Assembly (NCBI RefSeq): GCF_020567705.1
Contig: NZ_JAJDJU010000003.1
Location: 62,001 to 126,000 of the forward strand
Reading direction: 5' to 3'
DNA: 64,000 nt
DNA from: Acidocella sp. KAb 2-4
Lineage (GTDB): Bacteria; Pseudomonadota; Alphaproteobacteria; Acetobacterales; Acetobacteraceae
Shown here: one piece after another, positions 8,197-16,709 of the stretch
Layout of the letters: each line of letters starts with the position of its first letter
Numbering within the stretch: the first letter of the stretch is position 1
Position numbers and translations under genes: made by a program
The notes under the pieces: model-generated
Told to the model about the DNA's origin: nothing
Databases searched by the model: none
The model's input: only the letters and a program-made list of their open reading frames with translations

Positions 8197-9132
8197 TCAG
8201 CCCATGCTCCAGGCCAGGATCGCCTTCTGCGCGTGCAGCCGGTTCTCGGCCTCGTCGAACACCACCGAGGCCGGGCCGTCGATCACCTCGGCGGCCACTT
8301 CCTCGCCGCGATGCGCGGGCAGGCAATGCTGGAAGATCGCACCCGGCGCGGCCATGGCCATCAGCGCCGGCGTCACCTGATAGGGGGCGAAGGCGGCGGC
8401 GCGGGCGGCGGCTTCGTCCTCGCTGTCGGCCATTGAGAGCCAGGTGTCGGTGACGATGCAGGCCGCATCCTCCACCGCCGGTTCCGGGTCGATGCTGATC
8501 TCGATATCCGCGCCCTCGGCCTTGGCCCATTCCAGCACCTCGGCGCGTGGCCAATACCCGGCCGGGCAGGCCAGATGCAGGGTGAAGTTGAAGCGCGCCG
8601 CGGCCTCGATGAACGAGGCGGCGACATTATTGCCATCGCCCACCCAGGCGATCTTTTGCCCCGCCACCGGGCCGCGATGCTCCTCGAAGGTGAGGATGTC
8701 GGCCATGATCTGGCAGGGATGGGAGAGGTCGGTAAGGCCATTGATCACCGGCACGCCGGCGTGCCGGGCCAACTCGTGCAGCTTGGCGGCGGAATCGGTG
8801 CGCAGCATGATGCCATGCACGAAGCGCGAGAGCACGTTGGCGGTGTCAGCGATGGTCTCGCCGCGGCCGATTTGCATGTCGCGCGAGGAGAGCACGATGG
8901 CGTCGCCACCCAGCTCGCGCGCCGCGACCTCGAAGGAGACGCGCGTGCGGGTGGAGGGTTTCTCGAAGATCATCGCCAATGTCTTGCCAGCCAACGGCTT
9001 CTTGCCGCTGCCGCGGTTGCGCTTGAACGCCGCCGCCGAGTCGAGCAGGGCGCGCAGCTCGGCGCTGGAGAAATGCCGCAGGTCGAGGAAATGCCGGGGC
9101 GCGCCGCCCTTGAGGTCGATCGCCGCGCTCAT
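8197..9132 (-). CDS. argF: Ornithine carbamoyltransferase
   Basis: A 311-aa cytosolic enzyme that makes citrulline from ornithine and carbamoyl phosphate in arginine biosynthesis. STRTRVSF (from residue 60) is the carbamoyl-phosphate loop; [13 protein letters not shown] and the C-terminal [10 protein letters not shown] are the ornithine-binding motifs that separate OTCase from aspartate carbamoyltransferase. The ATG at 9132 overlaps the TGA of argD by 4 bp, so the two arginine genes form a coupled pair transcribed argD-argF. Motifs, length and context agree. Confidence 0.96.
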   Translation of the reverse strand: MSAAIDLKGGAPRHFLDLRHFSSAELRALLDSAAAFKRNRGSGKKPLAGKTLAMIFEKPSTRTRVSFEVAARELGGDAIVLSSRDMQIGRGETIADTANVLSRFVHGIMLRTDSAAKLHELARHAGVPVINGLTDLSHPCQIMADILTFEEHRGPVAGQKIAWVGDGNNVAASFIEAAARFNFTLHLACPAGYWPRAEVLEWAKAEGADIEISIDPEPAVEDAACIVTDTWLSMADSEDEAAARAAAFAPYQVTPALMAMAAPGAIFQHCLPAHRGEEVAAEVIDGPASVVFDEAENRLHAQKAILAWSMG

Positions 9133-10322
9133 TTCGCCGCTGCTCCCGCCTGGGCCGCCAGCTGCGCGGCGACCTCGCCGAGCAGGGCCAGCGCCTCCTC
9201 GCATTCGGCCTGGCCGATGATCAGGGGCGGCGCCAGGCGCAGCACGTTGTCGCCCGCCGCCACGGTGAGCAGGCCGTGGGTCAGGGCGGCGGCCTGCACC
9301 TCGCCATTGGGCGGCGTGCATTTCAGCCCGAGCAGCAGGCCCATGCCGCGCACCTCGGTGAACACGGCGGGATGCGCCACCACCAGCGCCTCCAGCCCGG
9401 CGCGCAGGAAGGCGGCTGTGGCGGTAAGCTGGTCGAGGAAGCCATCGGCCAGGATCACATCGAGCACCGCGTTGCCCGCCGCGCAGGCCAGCGGCCCGCC
9501 GCCATAGGTGGTGCCGTGGCTGCCCGGCACCAGCGCCTTGGCCACGCGCTCGGTGCCCAGCACCGCCGCCATGGGGAAGCCGCCGCCAATGCCCTTGGCC
9601 GAAGACAGCACATCCGGCGTCACGCCATGCCATTCATGCGCGAACAGCTTGCCGGTGCGGCCCATGCCGGTCTGCACCTCGTCGAAGCCGAGCAGCAGGC
9701 CGTGCTCGTCGCACAGATCGCGCAGGGCTTGCAGGAAGCCGGGGTTGACGGCGCGGATGCCGCCCTCGCCCTGGATCGGCTCCACCAGAATCCCCGCCGT
9801 TTGCGGGGTGATGGCGGCGCGCACGGCGGCGATGTCGTTGAGCGGGACATGGTCGAAGCCCGGCACGGGCTCGCCGAATCCGGCTAAATATTTCGGGTTG
9901 CCGGTGGCCGAGATCATCGCCAGGGTGCGGCCGTGGAAGGCGCCCTCGAAGCAGATCACGCGGGTGCGCTCGGGGTGGCCCTCATCGGCCTGCGTCTTGC
10001 GCATGGCCTTCACCAGCCCCTCATTCGCCTCGGCGCCGGAATTGCAGAAGAACACGCTGTCGGCGAAGCTTGCGGCGACATAGCGCGCGGCAAGCCGCTC
10101 GGCCTGCTTCACGCGGTAGAGGTTGGAGACATGGATCACCTTGGCCGCCTGCTCGGCGATTGCGCGCACCAGATGCGGATGCCCGTGCCCGAGCGAGGAG
10201 GTGGCGATGCCCGCGCCGAAATCCAGGTATCGGCGCCTGGTCTCGTCGAACAGATAGGCCCCTTGGCCGTGTTCGAAGCAGATGTCGGCCCGATTGTAAT
10301 TCGGCATTAGCGCGGAAATCAT
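9129..10322 (-). CDS. argD: Acetylornithine/succinyldiaminopimelate aminotransferase
   Basis: PLP-dependent class III aminotransferase of 397 aa, upstream partner of argF. It converts N-acetylglutamate semialdehyde to N-acetylornithine. [34 protein letters not shown], the cofactor pocket [16 protein letters not shown] and the lysine loop [12 protein letters not shown] are all present. The start may be at 10322 or at the ATG four codons later (10310); neither has a strong Shine-Dalgarno. The gene diverges from the GT87 gene with little space between them, so the promoters must be compact. Confidence 0.95.
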   Translation of the reverse strand: MISALMPNYNRADICFEHGQGAYLFDETRRRYLDFGAGIATSSLGHGHPHLVRAIAEQAAKVIHVSNLYRVKQAERLAARYVAASFADSVFFCNSGAEANEGLVKAMRKTQADEGHPERTRVICFEGAFHGRTLAMISATGNPKYLAGFGEPVPGFDHVPLNDIAAVRAAITPQTAGILVEPIQGEGGIRAVNPGFLQALRDLCDEHGLLLGFDEVQTGMGRTGKLFAHEWHGVTPDVLSSAKGIGGGFPMAAVLGTERVAKALVPGSHGTTYGGGPLACAAGNAVLDVILADGFLDQLTATAAFLRAGLEALVVAHPAVFTEVRGMGLLLGLKCTPPNGEVQAAALTHGLLTVAAGDNVLRLAPPLIIGQAECEEALALLGEVAAQLAAQAGAAAK

Positions 10323-10365
10323 GGATGTGCTTTCAAGGCGTCGGAAAGCCCGGAATAAAGCGCAT

Positions 10366-11499
10366 ATGGCCGAAAAAAGTCAATTCCAGCACCGTGTTAA
10401 ACTCAGCCTTCTGGTGGGGCTGTGCGCCTTGCCGTCGGTGTTCGAGGCGGTGGCCGTGATCTGGGGCGTGCGCCACGGCCTGCAGGGCAAGGCGCTGCGC
10501 GATGGGCTCGATTTCTGGGCCGGGGGGTTTCTGCTCCGCCACGGGCAGTTGCCGGTGTTGTTCGACCATACCGCCTACCAAGCGTTTCTGGAGGGGCTGT
10601 ACGGCAAGCTGCCTTATCATCTGTGGAGCTACCCGCCGACCTATGGGCTGCTCGCCAGCGTGTTCGCCGGGTTGCCGCCATGGCCGGCGGTGTTGAGCTT
10701 TGATGCCGCCAGCCTGGCGCTGCTCGCCCTGGTGTTGCGCCTCGCCGGGCAGAGCTGGTGGTTTGTGGCGGCCATGCTGCTGGCCCCGGCGACGCTGGAA
10801 AGCGTGCTGGAGCATCAGAACGCCGAGTTGATGACGGCGCTGATCGGTGGCGGGCTGCTGCTGGGCGCGCGTCCGCGCCTGGGCGGGGCGCTCATTGGGC
10901 TGGCTACAGTCAAGCCGCAGCTTGGGCTGGTGCTGCCGCTTTATCTGCTGCGCCGGGCGCCCATCGGATTCATGTATGCGGCGCTGGCGGCGGCGGGGCT
11001 GGCGGCGGCCTCGCTCTGGGCGTTTGGGCCGGCGGCCTGGGCGGGGTTTATGCATTATACCAGCCCGGTGATGAGCAATGTGCTGCTCACCGGCCAGCCG
11101 CCGGAATTTGCGGGCGGGCTGGTGAGCGTGTTCGCGGTGGTGAAGCCTTATCTGGGCCTGGGCGGAGCCATGGCGGCGCAGGGGCTGGTGAGTGTGGCGG
11201 CGGTGCTGGCGGGGCTGAAGACGCGCTCGGTCCCGGCGCTGCTGATCCTCTCGGCGTTGGCCAGCCCGTATCTGCATGTATACGACCTGCTGATCACCAC
11301 GCTGGCCACGGCGCTGCTGGTGCGGGAGCGGTTGCGCAGCGGCTTTGCGCCCGGCGAGCCGGTGCTGTTCTTCCTCGCCTGGTTCGCCCCCGGCCTGCTG
11401 CCTTGGGCGCCGCAATACGCGCATCTGGTGCCGGTCGCGCTGCTGCTGCTCTTGGCAAGCGCCTGGCGCCGTGGTGCTGTGCCCGCATGCGACTCCTGA
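10366..11499 (+). CDS. Glycosyltransferase family 87 membrane protein (DUF2029)
   Basis: An integral membrane protein of 377 aa with about ten hydrophobic segments. The N-terminal DFWAGGFLLRHGQLPVLFDHTAYQAF and the following LWSYPPTYGLLASVFAGLPPWPA match the extracytoplasmic acidic loop and aromatic motif of GT87 polyprenyl-phosphate-mannose-dependent transferases. Other blocks include LEHQNAELMTALIGGGLLLGARPRLGGALIGLATVKPQLGLVLPLYL. An in-frame ATG exists at 10321, but it would overlap the argD start codon; 10366 is preferred. Its 3' end overlaps aroE by 13 bp. Sugar donor and acceptor are unknown. Confidence 0.8.
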   Translation: MAEKSQFQHRVKLSLLVGLCALPSVFEAVAVIWGVRHGLQGKALRDGLDFWAGGFLLRHGQLPVLFDHTAYQAFLEGLYGKLPYHLWSYPPTYGLLASVFAGLPPWPAVLSFDAASLALLALVLRLAGQSWWFVAAMLLAPATLESVLEHQNAELMTALIGGGLLLGARPRLGGALIGLATVKPQLGLVLPLYLLRRAPIGFMYAALAAAGLAAASLWAFGPAAWAGFMHYTSPVMSNVLLTGQPPEFAGGLVSVFAVVKPYLGLGGAMAAQGLVSVAAVLAGLKTRSVPALLILSALASPYLHVYDLLITTLATALLVRERLRSGFAPGEPVLFFLAWFAPGLLPWAPQYAHLVPVALLLLLASAWRRGAVPACDS

Positions 11500-12311
11500 C
11501 CGGCTCCGCCCGGTTGGCCGGTGTCATCGGCTGGCCGGTTTCCCATTCCCGCTCCCCGCGCATCCACGGCACCTGGCTTGAGCGCCACGGCATAGACGGC
11601 GCCTATGTGCCGCTGCCGGTGGCGCCCGAGCATTTCCCCGCCGTGGTGCGCGCCCTGGCCCAGGCCGGGTTCGCGGGGGCGAATGTCACCATTCCGCATA
11701 AGGAGGCCGCGTTTGCGGTGTGCGATCATGTGGACGAGACGGCGCGCCGCGCCGGGGCGGTGAACACGCTGGTGTTCACGCCGCAAGGCATCGAGGGGCG
11801 CAATACCGATGGTTACGGCTTTGTCGCCAATCTGCGCGCGCATGGGGTGGATCCGGCGGCTGGACCGGCGCTGATTCTGGGCGCGGGCGGGGCGGCACGG
11901 GCGATTGCCGCTGCCTTGCAGGAGGCGGGAGCCGAGGTGACGCTGTGCAACCGCACGCAAGACCGCGCCGAAGCCCTGGCCGCCGCCCTGCCGCCGGCGC
12001 GGGTGCTGCCCTGGGCCAGCCGCGCGGCCGCGCTGGCCGATTACGCGCTGCTGGTGAACACCACCGCGCTCGGCATGGTGCATAACCCGCCCCTGGAGAT
12101 GGATCTCGGCCGTGCCAGCGCGGGGATGGCGGTGGCGGATATCGTTTACGCCCCGCTGGAGACAGCGTTGCTGAAGCACGCCGCGGCGTGTGGGCTGCGC
12201 CCGGTGGAGGGGCTGGGGATGTTGCTGCATCAGGCGGTGCCGGGCTTCGCCGCTTGGTTTGGCGTGACGCCGCAAGTGGATGCGGAACTTTACCAGATTG
12301 TCGCCGCATGA
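11487..12311 (+). CDS. aroE: Shikimate dehydrogenase (NADP+)
   Basis: A 274-aa enzyme reducing 3-dehydroshikimate to shikimate in chorismate synthesis. The substrate pocket VSHSRSPRIHG (from residue 18), catalytic Lys72 in TIPHKEAAF, Asp108 in GRNTDGYGF and the NADP-binding GAGGAARAI (from residue 132) are all visible, with GMLLHQAVPGFAAWFG near the end. It starts inside the last codons of the GT87 gene, and its stop overlaps the coaE start by 4 bp, forming the aroE-coaE-dnaQ string. Confidence 0.96.
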   Translation: MRLLTGSARLAGVIGWPVSHSRSPRIHGTWLERHGIDGAYVPLPVAPEHFPAVVRALAQAGFAGANVTIPHKEAAFAVCDHVDETARRAGAVNTLVFTPQGIEGRNTDGYGFVANLRAHGVDPAAGPALILGAGGAARAIAAALQEAGAEVTLCNRTQDRAEALAAALPPARVLPWASRAAALADYALLVNTTALGMVHNPPLEMDLGRASAGMAVADIVYAPLETALLKHAAACGLRPVEGLGMLLHQAVPGFAAWFGVTPQVDAELYQIVAA

Positions 12312-12892
12312 AGGTGCTGGGCCTCACCGGCGGCATCGGCATGGGCAAGTCCACCGTGGCCGGGATGTTCGCGGCGCGCGGTATTTCCGCCTTCAATGCC
12401 GATGAGGCGGTGCATGAATTGCAAGCCCCGCATGGCGCGGCGATCCCGGCGCTGGCCGCCGCCTTCCCCGGCGTGGTGGCGGATGGCGTGCTGGACCGCG
12501 CCGCCTTGCGCGCCCAGGTGCTGGCCGATGACGCGGCGATGAAGCGGCTGGAGGCGATCATGCACCCGCTGGTGCGGGCAATGGAGGGGGCGTTCATCGC
12601 CAAGGCCGAGCGTGCGGGGCGCCGCGCCGTGCTGCTCGACATTCCGCTGCTGTTCGAGGTTGGCGGCGAGGGGCGGGTGGACAAGATCATCACCGTCTCC
12701 TGCCCGCGGGAGACGCAGCTCGCGCGGGTGCTCAACCGCGGCGTGCCGCGCGCGCAGATCGAGGCGATCATCGCCCGCCAGATGCCCGATGCCGAAAAGC
12801 GGCGCCGCGCGGATTTCGTGGTGGAGACGAGCGGCACGCTGGAGGCCACGCAGGCGCAGGTGGCGCGCATCATCGAGGAGCTGAAACTGTGA
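12308..12892 (+). CDS. coaE: Dephospho-CoA kinase
   Basis: A 194-aa P-loop kinase for the last step of coenzyme A synthesis (phosphorylation of the ribose 3'-OH). The Walker A GGIGMGKST lies at residues 8-16, followed by FNADEAVHEL, the LEAIMHPLVR motif and DIPLLFEVGGEGRVDKIITVSC. It overlaps aroE and dnaQ by 4 bp each and is certainly co-translated with them. Length and motifs match the family throughout. Confidence 0.96.
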   Translation: MKVLGLTGGIGMGKSTVAGMFAARGISAFNADEAVHELQAPHGAAIPALAAAFPGVVADGVLDRAALRAQVLADDAAMKRLEAIMHPLVRAMEGAFIAKAERAGRRAVLLDIPLLFEVGGEGRVDKIITVSCPRETQLARVLNRGVPRAQIEAIIARQMPDAEKRRRADFVVETSGTLEATQAQVARIIEELKL

Positions 12893-13563
12893 GCCGGTCT
12901 GTTTTGTTCGACACGGAAACCACCGGCTTCGAGCCGCTCACCGGCGACCGCGTGATCGAGATCGCCGCCATCGAGCTGTTCAACGATTTGCCGACCGGCG
13001 CGCAATTCTACGCGCTGCTCGACCCTGAGCGGGACATCCCCTCTGACAGCACGCGCGTGCACGGCATCACCAACGCGCATGTCGAGGGTAAGCCGAAATT
13101 CGTTGACGTGGCCGATGAGATGCTGAAATTCTTCGGCGACTCACCGCTCGTCGCGCATAACGCGCCGTTTGATTTCGGCTTCATCTCGGCCGAGTTGGAG
13201 CGCGTCGGCCGCAAGCCGCTCGACAAAGCGCGCATGGTCGATACGCTGGTGCTGGCCAAGCAGCGCTTCCCCGGCATGCCCAACAGCCTGGACGCGCTGT
13301 GCCGGCGCTTCGATATCGATCTCTCCGCCCGCACCACGCATAACGCGCTGCTCGACTGCAAGCTGCTGGCCGATGTGTATGTGGAACTCACCGGCGGGCG
13401 GCAGCGCGGGCTGGTACTGGAGGCCGAGGAGAGCCTCGCCTTCGCGCAATACAGCGCCCCCGCCACGCGCACGCCGCGGCTGATCCAGCCAGCGCCGGAG
13501 CAGCTGGCGGCGCATGACAAATTCATCGACAAATTGAAAGAGCCGGTCTGGCGGCGCGAATAA
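12889..13563 (+). CDS. dnaQ: DNA polymerase III epsilon subunit (3'-5' proofreading exonuclease)
   Basis: A 224-aa DEDDh exonuclease. ExoI LFDTETTGFEP (Asp8, Glu10), ExoII HNAPFDFGFI and ExoIII TTHNALLDCKLLADVY supply the catalytic acids and His. The C-terminal QLAAHDKFIDKLKEPVWRR is the segment that binds the alpha subunit in this family. It starts with GTG overlapping the coaE stop by 4 bp. The hairpin just downstream is oriented for the converging gene; it may work on this strand too, but it lacks a T-run in this direction. Confidence 0.95.
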   Translation: MSRSVLFDTETTGFEPLTGDRVIEIAAIELFNDLPTGAQFYALLDPERDIPSDSTRVHGITNAHVEGKPKFVDVADEMLKFFGDSPLVAHNAPFDFGFISAELERVGRKPLDKARMVDTLVLAKQRFPGMPNSLDALCRRFDIDLSARTTHNALLDCKLLADVYVELTGGRQRGLVLEAEESLAFAQYSAPATRTPRLIQPAPEQLAAHDKFIDKLKEPVWRRE

Positions 13564-13570
13564 TGCCAAG

Positions 13571-13598
13571 AAAAAAGGCCGCCCGTTGCGGGGCGGCC
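13571..13598 (-). terminator. Rho-independent terminator of the host-attachment family gene
   Basis: A perfect 8-bp stem, GGCCGCCC at 13577-13584 and GGGCGGCC at 13591-13598, with a 6-nt loop. On the minus strand it is followed by six T (A run at 13571-13576), so it terminates the leftward gene whose stop is at 13618. Confidence 0.85.
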
Positions 13599-13617
13599 TG
13601 ATGTTGGCGCGGCGGCG

Positions 13618-14013
13618 TTAGATCACTTTCTGCCGGTGCACCGGGCGCACCCATTGGCGGATATGCGGCCACAACTCGCCATCGGCGGTCTTGGCGAGGT
13701 CCTTGTCCACCGAGCCGACCACTTTGGCAGCGGCCTGCTTGTTCAGATGCTCGCGGATCACGCTCAGCGTATGCGCGGGGGCGACCAGCACCAGCTCGTC
13801 ATAGCTGGAGACATGCTGGTTGAGCTGCTCCGCCACCCAGGCGGCGAATTTGTTCTTGTCCTGCGCATGGGTATGGCTGGCGGCGCCGGGATGGCCATCC
13901 TCAGGCACGACCCGGCTCGATGAATGCAGCGTGTTGTCCTCCTCCGTTGGCCGCACGAAACGGGCATGCTCCCCATTGGCGAGGGCGAACAGAACCTTGA
14001 GGTGAATGGACAT
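13618..14013 (-). CDS. Host attachment family protein (PF10116-like)
   Basis: A 131-aa cytosolic protein resembling the 'protein required for attachment to host cells' family, which has an eRF1/nucleotide-binding-like fold and no proven biochemistry. FALANGEHARFV near the start, the His-rich central stretch, and the C-terminal LVLVAPAHTLSVIREHL followed by VDKDLAKTADGELWPHI are typical. The ATG at 14013 was chosen over an upstream one because AAGGAAG lies about 9 nt before it. It is monocistronic, converges with dnaQ and ends at the terminator at 13571-13598. Confidence 0.8.
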   Translation of the reverse strand: MSIHLKVLFALANGEHARFVRPTEEDNTLHSSSRVVPEDGHPGAASHTHAQDKNKFAAWVAEQLNQHVSSYDELVLVAPAHTLSVIREHLNKQAAAKVVGSVDKDLAKTADGELWPHIRQWVRPVHRQKVI

Positions 14014-14077
14014 GTAGACAGGCTTCCTTTGCGTCTTGGTGAATTCGCGGAAACTTTGCGCTTGGCTGCGGCGGCGC

Positions 14078-15019
14078 TCATTGATCCTTATCAAAACGCT
14101 GCAGCGCCGAAGCTATGCCATCCAGCGCCAGAAAGCCCATGGCGTTGCGCGTCTCTACGGTGGCCGAGCCGATATGCGGCATCAGCACGGCGTTTTCGAG
14201 CGTCAGGTAATCGGGATGCAGGGCGGGTTCGTTGTTGAACACATCTAGCCCCGCGGCGGCGACATGGCCGCTGCGCAGCGCGGCGATGAGCGCATCGTCA
14301 TCGACGATGCTGCCGCGCCCGGTATTCACCACGATCGCGCCGGGTCGGAGCATGGCGATGCGCGCGGCGTTCAGCCAGCCTTTCGTGCCGGCGCCGCCGG
14401 GGGCGTTGAGCGACAGGAAATCGATGCCGCCGAGGAAGTCCGCATCGCTTTCATGGTAGATCGCGCCCTCTTCCAGCACGGCGGGCAGGCGGGTGCGGTT
14501 GTGGTAATGGATTTCCATGTTCAGCCCGTGCGCCATGCGTGCCAGCGCGCGGCCGATGCGCCCCATGCCGAAAATGCCGAGACGCTTGGCATGCACATCG
14601 CGCCCGAGCAGGAAGGTGGGGGTTAGGCCCGGCCATTGGCCGGCGCGCAGCAGGCGCTCGCCCTCACCCGCGCGGCGGGCCGCCATCAGCATCAGCATCA
14701 GCGCCAGCTCGGCCGTGGCGTCGGTGAGCACGTCGGGCGTGTTGGCGATGGCGATGCCCCGTGCGGCGGCGGCATCCAGGTCGATATGCTCGACGCCGAC
14801 GCTGTAGGTGGCGATCACCTTCACCGCGGCAGGCAGGGCGTTGATCAGCGCGGCGTCAAAGCGGTCCGAGGCGTTGCAGAGGATGGCGGTTACGCCGTCA
14901 AGGTTGCTCAGCAGCCTGGCGGGATCGAACGGCCCGGTATGGCGTAGTTCGCGGGTTTGGTATTCCGCGCGGGCACGGGCGAGGACGGCGTCGGGGATGA
15001 TGCGGGTGATGAGCAGCAT
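14078..15019 (-). CDS. D-2-hydroxyacid dehydrogenase (glyoxylate/hydroxypyruvate reductase type)
   Basis: A 313-aa NAD(P)-dependent dehydrogenase. The Rossmann motif is GIFGMGRIGRALARMA; catalytic Arg, Glu and His occur in LSLNAPGG, AGLDVFNNEP and MPHIGSAT. VNTGRGSIVDDDALIAAL is the family block. The closest role is reduction of glyoxylate or hydroxypyruvate, but substrate cannot be fixed from sequence. The ATG at 15019 has a GGGAGGGTGGG run immediately upstream. It sits behind the ornithine decarboxylase gene, separated by a strong GC hairpin. Confidence 0.88.
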   Translation of the reverse strand: MLLITRIIPDAVLARARAEYQTRELRHTGPFDPARLLSNLDGVTAILCNASDRFDAALINALPAAVKVIATYSVGVEHIDLDAAAARGIAIANTPDVLTDATAELALMLMLMAARRAGEGERLLRAGQWPGLTPTFLLGRDVHAKRLGIFGMGRIGRALARMAHGLNMEIHYHNRTRLPAVLEEGAIYHESDADFLGGIDFLSLNAPGGAGTKGWLNAARIAMLRPGAIVVNTGRGSIVDDDALIAALRSGHVAAAGLDVFNNEPALHPDYLTLENAVLMPHIGSATVETRNAMGFLALDGIASALQRFDKDQ

Positions 15020-15044
15020 GCGCCCACCCTCCCGCAAAATGCGC

Positions 15045-15064
15045 GGGCCGGGAAGCCCCGGCCC
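15045..15064 (-). terminator. GC hairpin between the decarboxylase and dehydrogenase genes
   Basis: GGGCCGGG at 15045-15052 pairs with CCCGGCCC at 15057-15064 across a 4-nt loop. On the minus strand it is followed after a short GC stretch by only four T, so it is a weak terminator or attenuator downstream of the ornithine decarboxylase. Confidence 0.5.
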
Positions 15065-15070
15065 GGCGGA

Positions 15071-16318
15071 TCATAGATCTTCCGGCTCGTAGCCCGCGGT
15101 TTGCAGCATGGCGCCATCGGAGACCTCGGCTAAAGCCGCGCGGTCGAACCCGTTGAAGCCGGTGCGCAGGCAGGTGCCGTAGGCGCCGAGCTGGCCGATC
15201 TCGATCCAGTCGCCCTCGGCCACGTCACCGGGGAGGATGAACGGGCCGCGCATCACATCGAGTGAATCGCAGCTCGGGCCAAAGAAGCCGAACATCTCAT
15301 CCGGCGCGCCCAGGCGCGGGGTGTGGCGCAGCAGGCGGACGGGAAAGCGGAAGCCGAGCGCCCCGGCATCGCCCAGCGCGCCGTAGACGCCATCGTTGAT
15401 GTAGAGCATGCCGCCCTTGCGCAGCTGCACCTGCACCACCACCGAGGCGCCGCCCGCCACCAGCGCGCGCCCCGGCTCGGCCCAGAGCTTCACGCCGGGC
15501 AGGTTGAGCCGGGCGAAAGCGGCGTCGATCTCGGCCATGAAGGCGCCGAGCGGGGGCGGGGCGATATCGGGATAGGCGGTGGGGAAGCCGCCGCCGACAT
15601 CGATGACATCCACGCGCACGCCGGCGGCGCGGATGACCTCGCCAGCCAGGGCCATAGCCTCGCCCCAGGCTTGCGGGTTGGTGCATTGCGAGCCGACATG
15701 GAAGGCCACGCCGAGCCGGCCGGCATGGGGGCGCGCCGCGCGCAGCAACGCCGCCGCCGTCTCAACATCGGCGCCGAATTTCTTGGAGAGATTGATCGCG
15801 GCGCCGGTCTCCGGCAGCGCCAGGCGCACGAACAGCCCCGGGCGCGCGGCCACGGCGGCGGCCTCGTCGCGGCCGGTTTCTTCCAGGATCTTTTGCAGCT
15901 CGTCGGCGGAGTCGAGCACGAAATCGCGCACGCCGTTGATGATCCAGGCCTCCCGGATGGCGCGGCGGGATTTTACCGGATGCATGAAGTGGATGTCAGC
16001 GCCAGGGAAAAGACGGCGCACCAGCGTCACCTCGGAGATCGAGGCGCAGTCGAAATGCCGGATCCCGCCCTCCCACAAGGCGCGCAGCACGGCGGGCTCG
16101 GGGTTGCATTTCACCGCATACAGCGCATCGCCATTGAAGGCGGCGGTAAAGGCGCGCGCATGGGTGCTGATCACCGCCGGGCGAATGCAGTGCAGCGGCT
16201 CCTCCGGCCGCAGGGTTTGCACCATGCCGGCGACATCGGGCAGGGGCTGCGCGTCCGGGCGCAGCGAGATGTGACGGTGCAGCGGCCCGACAGGCGGGCG
16301 GTTTTGAAGCAGGCTCAT
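15071..16318 (-). CDS. Ornithine (or lysine) decarboxylase, PLP fold type III
   Basis: A 415-aa alanine-racemase-fold decarboxylase. ALYAVKCNPEP carries the PLP lysine (Lys70); FDCASISEV, HPVKSRR, FHVGSQC, DVGGGFPTAYPD and AEPGRALV follow in family order; FGPSCDSLDVM contains the conserved Cys and Asp of the substrate pocket. The product would be putrescine. The CASxxE and GPSCDS patterns point to an ornithine or dual ornithine/lysine enzyme rather than diaminopimelate decarboxylase. A 391-bp intergenic region lies upstream. Putrescine made here would be a natural substrate for gamma-glutamyl ligases at 32-35 kb, though that is inference. Confidence 0.87.
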   Translation of the reverse strand: MSLLQNRPPVGPLHRHISLRPDAQPLPDVAGMVQTLRPEEPLHCIRPAVISTHARAFTAAFNGDALYAVKCNPEPAVLRALWEGGIRHFDCASISEVTLVRRLFPGADIHFMHPVKSRRAIREAWIINGVRDFVLDSADELQKILEETGRDEAAAVAARPGLFVRLALPETGAAINLSKKFGADVETAAALLRAARPHAGRLGVAFHVGSQCTNPQAWGEAMALAGEVIRAAGVRVDVIDVGGGFPTAYPDIAPPPLGAFMAEIDAAFARLNLPGVKLWAEPGRALVAGGASVVVQVQLRKGGMLYINDGVYGALGDAGALGFRFPVRLLRHTPRLGAPDEMFGFFGPSCDSLDVMRGPFILPGDVAEGDWIEIGQLGAYGTCLRTGFNGFDRAALAEVSDGAMLQTAGYEPEDL

Positions 16319-16709
16319 AACGGATCATCCTCGCAAATCGTCAGCGGACGGCAATGGCCCGGGCGATTATTCGCAAACAACAGGGAAGATAACGGCGCGC
16401 GCTGAAACTAGCGGCGGCGCGGCGCGCTCAGGCGGGGATGCGCGGACTTCGCATCGTTATGAACCGCTGCATGAACTTCGTCAGCAACATCGGCGTCTCC
16501 CAATCGATCGTGGCCCAAGCGGACCCATTCAACCAAACCAGGATGCGTCTCGTCGTTGCTGTACCCGGTGCAACCGGGTTCGCGGCACGTGCGATGCATC
16601 TATGCTGCCCCTATACGAGGGGAGCCAAGAATTCGCTTAAGGCAAGTAACGAGGGTTTTGTTATGCTATCTCCGCATAACTCTCCCGATGGAGGGGCGGC
16701 TGGCGGTGA
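16319..16709. other. 391-bp intergenic region upstream of the ornithine decarboxylase
   Basis: This stretch separates the decarboxylase start from the stop of the CtrA-like regulator; both are leftward. It must hold the decarboxylase promoter. The only clear element is a 7-bp perfect hairpin (ACCCGGT at 16563-16569, ACCGGGT at 16573-16579). Short open frames here have no recognisable homology and no ribosome site. A 5' leader acting on the polyamine gene is possible but nothing diagnostic is seen. Confidence 0.5.

Noticed and set aside
13571-13598. Terminator for dnaQ
   Set aside because: The T-run is on the minus strand, so the hairpin belongs to the converging host-attachment family gene.
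16408-16599. 63-codon leftward frame upstream of the ornithine decarboxylase
   Set aside because: No ribosome site, no recognisable homology and no conserved neighbour; treated as noncoding intergenic DNA.
16561-16600. tRNA-like hairpin in the 391-bp intergenic region
   Set aside because: One hairpin is present, but there is no T-loop consensus, acceptor pairing or anticodon arm.
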